A stretch of 27,947 bases of DNA, taken from an uncultured bacterium. GTDB taxonomy: Bacteria; Verrucomicrobiota; Lentisphaeria; Victivallales; Victivallaceae. Position 1 is the first letter of the stretch, and every line of letters begins with the position of its first letter. A program made the position numbers and the translations under genes. This document shows, one piece after another, positions 23,468 to 27,947 of this stretch. Location: contig URVC01000061.1 in NCBI GenBank assembly GCA_900551245.1, positions 1-27,947 on the forward strand. The letters are read 5' to 3'. Under the pieces are notes generated by a model. It ran no database searches. It worked only from the letters and a program-made list of their open reading frames with translations, and was not told where the DNA came from.

Positions 23468-24676
23468 TCAGTTGACGAACTGGTCGAGTTTGGAAAGCAG
23501 AAACGTTTTGCTGGTTCTTCCGGTGGGTTCGGGATTGTTGCGCCCGGCCGGCCGGATCGTATTGATATAGACCGTACGGTCCAGTTTCCCCTCCGGCAGG
23601 ATGGTGATCAATCCCGCCGCCATCGGCTGGTTGCGGACCGCCAGCAGATTGGTGGTGAACTCCTCCAGCGTGCGGGTTCCGCTCAGGCCGATCGCCAGAA
23701 GCTTCACCGCATCGTACCCCTGGGCCTCGCAACTGCCGGGATACCGGTAGAAGGTGCGGCGGAAGGAGTCCCGGAACAGCCGGTTTTCCGGCGAATCGGA
23801 TTCCGGCGAGTAAAAGGCGATGTAGGCGCAGTCTCCGGGCTGGGCGCCGCAGGTGCGCAGGAAACGGTTTTCATCCCAGGAGTCGCCGCCGAACAGCAGC
23901 CCCTGATAGCCCATCTCCCGAAGCTGACGTACCAGCAACGCGGCCTCCGAGGTCTCGAAGGGAATCAGAATTCCCTGCGGAGCGGCGGCGAGAACATCGC
24001 GCAGAACCGCCTCAAGACCGGGATCGTCCGTCTGAATTTCCGCGGCGCGGACCACCGTGCCGCCCAGTGCGGTGAAGGAACGCACCGCTTCGCGGCCGAT
24101 TTCGCGGGAGTATCCCCCCCGCGGCCCCGCATCGGTCAGCACGGCAATCCGCAGCAGTTTCCGCCAGTACCAGGCGTACCCGGCAAGCGCCTTCGCCTCC
24201 TCACGGCCGGTAAATGTATTGCGGAAAAGGAATGGATTGCCCGCAAAGATTTCACTCGACGTAGCCAGCGGCACCAGCGTCGGCAGAGAATGTCTCCGCG
24301 CCTCCGGAGCAATCGCCAGCACCTCGTCGGAGCTGTAACCGGCAATGAGGCCGACGATCCCCGCGTCATTCAGTTCACGGACCAGTTCCGCCGCGCGCTC
24401 CGGTTCGCTCCGGCTGTCGCGGACCAGCAGTTCAACCTTGCGGCCGTTGATTCCGCGGCCGTTGTTCAGCTCCTCGACCGCGAGCTGCACCCCATCGAGC
24501 ATCCGTTCGCCGTAAAAGCGGTTGCCGCCGGAAAGCGGAGCGATCACGCCGATCTTCACCGGCCCCGGCGCGGCAGGATCGTTGCGCAGCGCAGTCCCGA
24601 TGTTCAGCTCCGCGCAGCCGACCAGAATCCCCGCCAGAAGCGGGAGAATGGCAAATCGAAAGAAACGTTTTTTCAT
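23468..24676 (-). CDS. Solute-binding-protein-like lipoprotein (Leu/Ile/Val-binding family, Peripla_BP_6)
   Basis: This is a 402-residue lipoprotein. The signal ends in the lipobox LVGC with Cys21; Ala22 at +2 allows sorting to the outer membrane. The mature part is a type I periplasmic-binding fold: VKIGVIAPLSGGNRFYGERMLDGVQLAVEELN, NGRKVELLVRDS, GLIAGYSSDEVLAIAPEA, PTLVPLATSSEI and FRNTFTGREEAKALA. These are strongly like branched-chain amino acid binding proteins. A G-rich ribosome-binding site lies close to the ATG at 24676. No ABC permease or ATPase is encoded nearby, which is unusual for an uptake protein. It may be a sensor or an LpoA-like cell-envelope factor instead. It lies 41 bases behind lpxA. 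Confidence 0.82.
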   Translation of the reverse strand: MKKRFFRFAILPLLAGILVGCAELNIGTALRNDPAAPGPVKIGVIAPLSGGNRFYGERMLDGVQLAVEELNNGRGINGRKVELLVRDSRSEPERAAELVRELNDAGIVGLIAGYSSDEVLAIAPEARRHSLPTLVPLATSSEIFAGNPFLFRNTFTGREEAKALAGYAWYWRKLLRIAVLTDAGPRGGYSREIGREAVRSFTALGGTVVRAAEIQTDDPGLEAVLRDVLAAAPQGILIPFETSEAALLVRQLREMGYQGLLFGGDSWDENRFLRTCGAQPGDCAYIAFYSPESDSPENRLFRDSFRRTFYRYPGSCEAQGYDAVKLLAIGLSGTRTLEEFTTNLLAVRNQPMAAGLITILPEGKLDRTVYINTIRPAGRNNPEPTGRTSKTFLLSKLDQFVN

Positions 24677-24717
24677 ATTGCACCCCCTTTGGCTGCCGTT
24701 TTCCACAACCGAATCCG

Positions 24718-25536
24718 TCACTCTTCCGGGCCGTCCAGGTGGGTTCCGAGTGCAATGAGCTCCGGATCGCCCGGCATGATGCCCCGGTCGGAATGGCGGA
24801 TGAAATCCACGAAATGCTCCACATCCGGCGTCACCGGCCCGGCCTCGATCGCCGCGAGCGCGTTCGCCGTATTCAGTCCGCGGAAGAACACCTCCTTGAT
24901 CGCCTTGCGGATCGCCAGCCGGCGGGGGCCGTCGAAGCCGTTCCGCCGCAGGCCGATCGCGTTCGGGCCGCAGATGCAGCTGTTCTCCGCCAGCATGCAG
25001 TAGGGCGGCACATCCTGCCGGACAATCGTCCGCGCGCCCAGCATCGCGATGCTGCCGATCCGGCAGAACTGGTGAATCAGAATGTATCCGGAAAGCACCG
25101 CGCCGTCCTCGATGATCACGTGTCCGGAAATTGCCGTATGATTGGCCACCGTCACCCGGCTGCCGATCCGCGCGTCGTGTCCGACGTGGACGAACGCCAT
25201 CAGCAGCGTTTTGTCGCCGACCGAAGTGACGCCGCCCTCAAACGGCGAGCGGTGAATCGTCACATACTCGCGCAACACCGTATCCGCCCCGATCACCGTC
25301 GTCGCCGGAGTTCCCGGCCGGAAGCGGTGATCCTGCGGCTCCTCGCCGACCAGCGCCCCGAGATAGACCCGGCAGCGCGGCCCGAGTGTCGTCTGCGACG
25401 CGATTTTCACATGGGAATCGATCCAGCAGTCGTCTCCGATGACGGCGTTGCCTTCGATGACCGAATAGGGGCCGATGTGGACATCGCGGCCGATGGTCGC
25501 CTCCGGACTCACCACCGCGGTTGGATGTATGCTCAT
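24718..25536 (-). CDS. lpxA: UDP-N-acetylglucosamine O-acyltransferase (LpxA)
   Basis: LpxA adds the first acyl chain of lipid A to UDP-GlcNAc, so this is a Gram-negative organism. The 272-residue protein shows the left-handed beta-helix hexapeptide repeats (IHPTAVVSPEATIGRDVHIG and onwards), the general base His120 (HVGHDARIG), HQFCRIG (155-161), QDVPPY and a helical C-terminal part. The equivalent of E. coli Gly173, the hydrocarbon ruler, is Ala168, which may shorten or limit the acyl chain. AAGGAG about 10 bases before the ATG at 25536 sets the start. It follows pyrH by 34 bases. lpxD, fabZ and lpxB are not in the window, so the usual lpx cluster is broken up here. Confidence 0.93.
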   Translation of the reverse strand: MSIHPTAVVSPEATIGRDVHIGPYSVIEGNAVIGDDCWIDSHVKIASQTTLGPRCRVYLGALVGEEPQDHRFRPGTPATTVIGADTVLREYVTIHRSPFEGGVTSVGDKTLLMAFVHVGHDARIGSRVTVANHTAISGHVIIEDGAVLSGYILIHQFCRIGSIAMLGARTIVRQDVPPYCMLAENSCICGPNAIGLRRNGFDGPRRLAIRKAIKEVFFRGLNTANALAAIEAGPVTPDVEHFVDFIRHSDRGIMPGDPELIALGTHLDGPEE

Positions 25537-25570
25537 GATCTTCTCTTCTCCTTGTCGCCGCACCGTCCGT

Positions 25571-26290
25571 TCAGCTCACGATCGTGCCGTAAGCGGTGTC
25601 GCCCGCCAGCACCGCCTCGAAACTCTCCGGATCGGAGAAGTTGAAGACGATGATCGGCAGATCGTTGTCGCGGCACATCGAAAAGGCGGTCGAATCCATC
25701 ACCTTGAGCTGGCGGGAGAGCGCCTCGTCGAAGCTCAGCGTCGCAAAGCGCCGGGCGGAAGGATCCTTCATCGGGTCCGCCGTGTAGACGCCGTCCACCT
25801 TGGTCGCCTTGAGCACCGCGTCGCAATCGGTCTCCAGCGCGCGCAGCACCGCGGTGGTGTCGGTGGTGAAGAAGGGGCTGCCGGTACCGCCGGCGAAGAT
25901 CACCAGCTGCCCGGCCTCCAGCGCGCGAATCGCCTTCACCCGGTCATAGCGCGGCGCGATCGGCTCCATGCCGATCGAACTCTGCACGATCGCCGGAACT
26001 CCGGCGGCCGTAAAGAAATCCCGCAGACAGAGCGCGTTCATCACGGTGGCGAGCATGCCCATATAATCGGCGTTGACCCGGTCCATACCGCCGGAGCGCC
26101 CCATGACGCCGCGCCAGATGTTCCCGGCGCCGACCACCAGCGCCACTTCGACATCCTGGTCGATGATCCGTTTGACCCGGGAGACCACTTCGCGCACCGC
26201 CTCCGCGTCATACCCGTGATCCTGAGTTCCCTTGAGCGCTTCGCCGCTGATCTTCAGCAGCACCCGGTTGAAACGAAATTCTCTGGACAT
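25571..26290 (-). CDS. pyrH: Uridylate kinase
   Basis: This enzyme phosphorylates UMP to UDP with ATP, a needed step in pyrimidine and UDP-sugar synthesis. At 239 residues it has the standard bacterial length. Motifs: LLKISGEAL (11-19) with Lys13, VVGAGNIWRG (52-61) for the phosphate site, AGGTGSPFFTTDTTAVLRA (133-151), and KATKVDGVYTADP (161-173), typical of the amino-acid kinase fold. GGGAGC lies 7 bases before the ATG. It is transcribed from its own promoter at 26335-26363 and heads the minus-strand run with lpxA. UDP made here feeds UDP-GlcNAc, the LpxA substrate. Confidence 0.95.
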   Translation of the reverse strand: MSREFRFNRVLLKISGEALKGTQDHGYDAEAVREVVSRVKRIIDQDVEVALVVGAGNIWRGVMGRSGGMDRVNADYMGMLATVMNALCLRDFFTAAGVPAIVQSSIGMEPIAPRYDRVKAIRALEAGQLVIFAGGTGSPFFTTDTTAVLRALETDCDAVLKATKVDGVYTADPMKDPSARRFATLSFDEALSRQLKVMDSTAFSMCRDNDLPIIVFNFSDPESFEAVLAGDTAYGTIVS

Positions 26291-26334
26291 AATTTGCTCC
26301 CTGATCGGTTAAGAAATTCAGCTGGTACGGCAGA

Positions 26335-26363
26335 AATATAACCCGGATTTGCGATTTCGGCAA
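26335..26363 (-). promoter_or_regulatory. pyrH promoter, sigma-70 type
   Basis: On the minus strand TTGCCG (26363-26358) and TATATT (26340-26335) are exactly 17 bases apart. Transcription would begin near 26328, about 38 bases before the ATG. Confidence 0.65.
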
Positions 26364-26372
26364 GAGAAACTC

Positions 26373-26418
26373 TCCGGATATGCTGTATTTATTGAAAAAA
26401 ACGTGTATATTATCCGGA
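26373..26418. repeat. 8-bp inverted repeat between pyrH and the GnnA-like gene
   Basis: TCCGGATA (26373-26380) and its exact reverse complement TATCCGGA (26411-26418) lie 38 bases apart, centre to centre. They flank an AT-rich segment with a likely plus-strand -10 box (TATATT, 26406-26411) but no good -35 box. It could be an operator; the arm sequence is short and CCGG is common here. Confidence 0.35.
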
Positions 26419-26458
26419 AACATTTTTCACAACCATGGTTTGTCCGGAGGAAACTCTC

Positions 26459-27478
26459 ATGATTGAAAATGACTGCAAACTTAAAGTCGGTGTCATCGGC
26501 GTCGGCGCCCTCGGCCGCCACCATGCCCGGCTGTATGCCCAGAGTCCGAACGCGGAAGTGGTCGGAATCTTCGACGTTCAGAAGGAGACCGCGGAGAAGG
26601 TCGGTGCGGAATTCGGGCTCAAGGTTTTCGATGACTGGCGTGAACTCGCCGCTCAATGCGAGGCGCTCAGCGTCGCCGTTCCGGCAAACTACCACCACTC
26701 CGCCACCATGCCGCTGCTGGAAATGGGCAAGCATGTCCTCGTGGAAAAACCGCTGGCCGCCAACATTCCGGAAGCGGTGGAGATGGTCGAATGCGCGAAA
26801 AAACACGGCGTCGTCTTCGCGGTCGGCCATGTTGAACGGTTCAATCCGGCGATGGATTTCCTCGAAAAATACGCCGCCCACACCCGCTTCATCGAGGCGC
26901 ACCGCCTCGCCCAGTATCCGCCGCCGCGTCCCGGCCTGCCCCGCCGCGGCACCGAGGTGAGCGTCGTGCTCGACCTGATGATTCACGACATCGACCTGGT
27001 GCTGACCATGGTGGACTCCGAAGTGGAACGCTACGACGTGGTCGGCATCCCGGTGCTCAGCAAGACCGAAGACATCGTCAACGCCCGGATCAAATTCAAA
27101 AACGGCAGCTGCGCCAGCCTCACCGCCAGCCGGGTCAGCCAGGAGCCGATGCGCCGGTTCCGCGTGTTCCAGGAGGACTGCTATATCTCAATGGACTACG
27201 GCAAACATTTCGGCATGGTCCTGAAGCGCAACCGTATCGGACTCGCCCGCAAGGATGTGAACCTCGATGAAAAGAACGCGCTTGCGGCCGAACTCGAAGA
27301 CTTTATCCTCGCCGTGAACAAAAGCCGGGTCACCGGGCAGCTCTGCGACGCGAAGGTGCCGGGAGAAGCGGGCCTGCGCGCGCTGCGTCTCGCCATCGCG
27401 ATCGAAAACGAGGCGCGCCGCTACAATGACCAGTACGGATTCAAATTCGCCCCGTGCACGCCGGACGAGCTGAATTGA
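26459..27478 (+). CDS. Gfo/Idh/MocA family oxidoreductase, GnnA-like (possible UDP-GlcNAc 3-dehydrogenase)
   Basis: This is a 339-residue NAD-dependent oxidoreductase. The Rossmann loop is GVGALG (14-19), followed by FDV, which suggests NAD. VEKPLA (95-100) carries the catalytic lysine, and GHVERFNPA (123-131) and LMIHDIDLV (173-181) are typical of the group that oxidises UDP-N-acetyl sugars at C3, such as GnnA and WlbA. GGAGG (26446-26450) lies 8 bases before the ATG at 26459, which rules out the ATG at 26435. It is divergent from pyrH-lpxA and lies 10 bases before ispE. The GnnA idea rests on motif memory and on lpxA nearby; no partner aminotransferase (GnnB) is in the window. A general sugar dehydrogenase is the alternative. 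Confidence 0.82.
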   Translation: MIENDCKLKVGVIGVGALGRHHARLYAQSPNAEVVGIFDVQKETAEKVGAEFGLKVFDDWRELAAQCEALSVAVPANYHHSATMPLLEMGKHVLVEKPLAANIPEAVEMVECAKKHGVVFAVGHVERFNPAMDFLEKYAAHTRFIEAHRLAQYPPPRPGLPRRGTEVSVVLDLMIHDIDLVLTMVDSEVERYDVVGIPVLSKTEDIVNARIKFKNGSCASLTASRVSQEPMRRFRVFQEDCYISMDYGKHFGMVLKRNRIGLARKDVNLDEKNALAAELEDFILAVNKSRVTGQLCDAKVPGEAGLRALRLAIAIENEARRYNDQYGFKFAPCTPDELN

Positions 27479-27488
27479 CGGTATTGTC

Positions 27489-27947
27489 ATGGCACTCTCG
27501 ATTCCGTCCCGGTCGAAAATCAACCTTTACCTGAAAGTTCTGAAGCGGCGGCCGGACCGCTATCATGAGCTGGAGACGCTGTTTCTGCCGCTCGACACTC
27601 CGGCCGACCGGGTTACGCTCGATTTTGTCGACACGCCCGGAATCAGGGTCTGCTCCTCCCTCGCCGGGCTGCCGGAAAATCTCGAAAATCTGGCCGGGCG
27701 GGCCGCACTGGCCTATGCCGACATGGCCGGAATCGCCCCGGCCTGGTCGATCCGGATCGAAAAAGAGATTCCGGTCGCGGCCGGCATGGGCGGCGGCAGC
27801 TCGAACGCCGCCGCCGTGCTTCGGCTGCTGAACCGGCATTACGGAAAACTGTCGAGCGAGGAGCTCGCCGACCTTGCGCTCACGCTCGGGGCGGATGTGC
27901 CGTTTTTCCTGCACGGGCGCGCCGCCATAGCGACCGGCATCGGGGAG
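27489..27947 (+). CDS. ispE: 4-diphosphocytidyl-2-C-methyl-D-erythritol kinase, N-terminal part (runs off window)
   Basis: IspE phosphorylates CDP-methylerythritol in the non-mevalonate isoprenoid pathway. The first 153 residues are present and the frame is open at the window end. It shows the GHMP-kinase layout: SKINLYLKVLKRRPDRYHEL (9-28) with Lys10, the ATP loop PVAAGMGGGSSNAAA (95-109), and GADVPFF with Asp136. The usual DGYHEL reads DRYHEL, Arg for Gly. The ATG at 27489 starts 10 bases after the oxidoreductase stop, with only a weak ribosome-binding site, so translation is probably coupled to that gene. About the last half of the protein (usual length 280-300) lies outside. Confidence 0.92.
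   Translation, partial: MALSIPSRSKINLYLKVLKRRPDRYHELETLFLPLDTPADRVTLDFVDTPGIRVCSSLAGLPENLENLAGRAALAYADMAGIAPAWSIRIEKEIPVAAGMGGGSSNAAAVLRLLNRHYGKLSSEELADLALTLGADVPFFLHGRAAIATGIGE

Noticed and set aside
1..27947. tRNA, rRNA, CRISPR, insertion sequence, prophage or defence system
   Set aside because: No cloverleaf, transposase, terminal repeat, integrase or known defence protein was seen. All gaps between genes are under about 210 bases and are explained by promoters and terminators.

Overview
The window is a GC-rich stretch (roughly 60% G+C by eye) of a bacterial chromosome. Gene content points to a Gram-negative, anaerobic glycan degrader of the phylum Lentisphaerota (Victivallis-like). It has lipid A synthesis (lpxA), AraC regulators beside carbohydrate genes, three Gfo/Idh/MocA oxidoreductases, GH13, GH127 and CE7 enzymes, an ADP-ribosylglycohydrolase-fold protein and TadE/TadG-like pseudopilins. 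The phylum is an inference from gene content and was not tested by a search. No tRNA, rRNA, CRISPR array, insertion sequence or phage gene was seen, and no gene-free stretch exceeds 300 bases.

Layout. 1-1516: the end of a Gfo/Idh/MocA oxidoreductase and a zinc alcohol dehydrogenase in one operon, closed by a two-way terminator. 1619-3190 (minus): a GH13 alpha-glucosidase, divergent from hpt (3328-3849). 3936-4934 (minus): meso-diaminopimelate dehydrogenase, divergent from an acyl-CoA synthetase (5144-6820). 6859-12504: a tight plus-strand run of TadE-like, TadG-like and TadE-like genes, then glycerate kinase and cinA, with ATGA overlaps at the last two junctions. 12453-16535 (minus): an AraC regulator, a type Ic aspartate aminotransferase, nadA and upp; the last three each have their own recognisable promoter. 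16740-21128: an AraC regulator followed by an ADP-ribosylglycohydrolase-fold protein and a GH127 enzyme, probably a regulated glycan locus. 21144-26290 (minus): pyrH, lpxA, an orphan solute-binding lipoprotein, a secreted CE7 esterase and a Gfo/Idh/MocA enzyme, closely spaced. 26459-27947: a GnnA-like Gfo/Idh/MocA oxidoreductase and the start of ispE.

How it works together. Housekeeping functions are mixed with sugar-processing modules: nucleotide salvage (hpt, upp, pyrH), NAD synthesis (nadA), lysine and peptidoglycan precursors (ddh), isoprenoids (ispE) and lipid A (lpxA). The AraC-ARH-GH127 block and the esterase-oxidoreductase pair look like parts of plant or host glycan breakdown. The promoters are unusually easy to read: eight intergenic regions carry a TTGnnn-like -35 and a TATATT-like -10 box 16 or 17 bases apart, and these were used to settle several start codons.

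The parts least explained by known biology are the orphan three-gene pseudopilin cassette, the ARH-fold protein with a C-terminal beta-sandwich beside GH127, and the placement of a binding-protein lipoprotein and an esterase directly behind lpxA.
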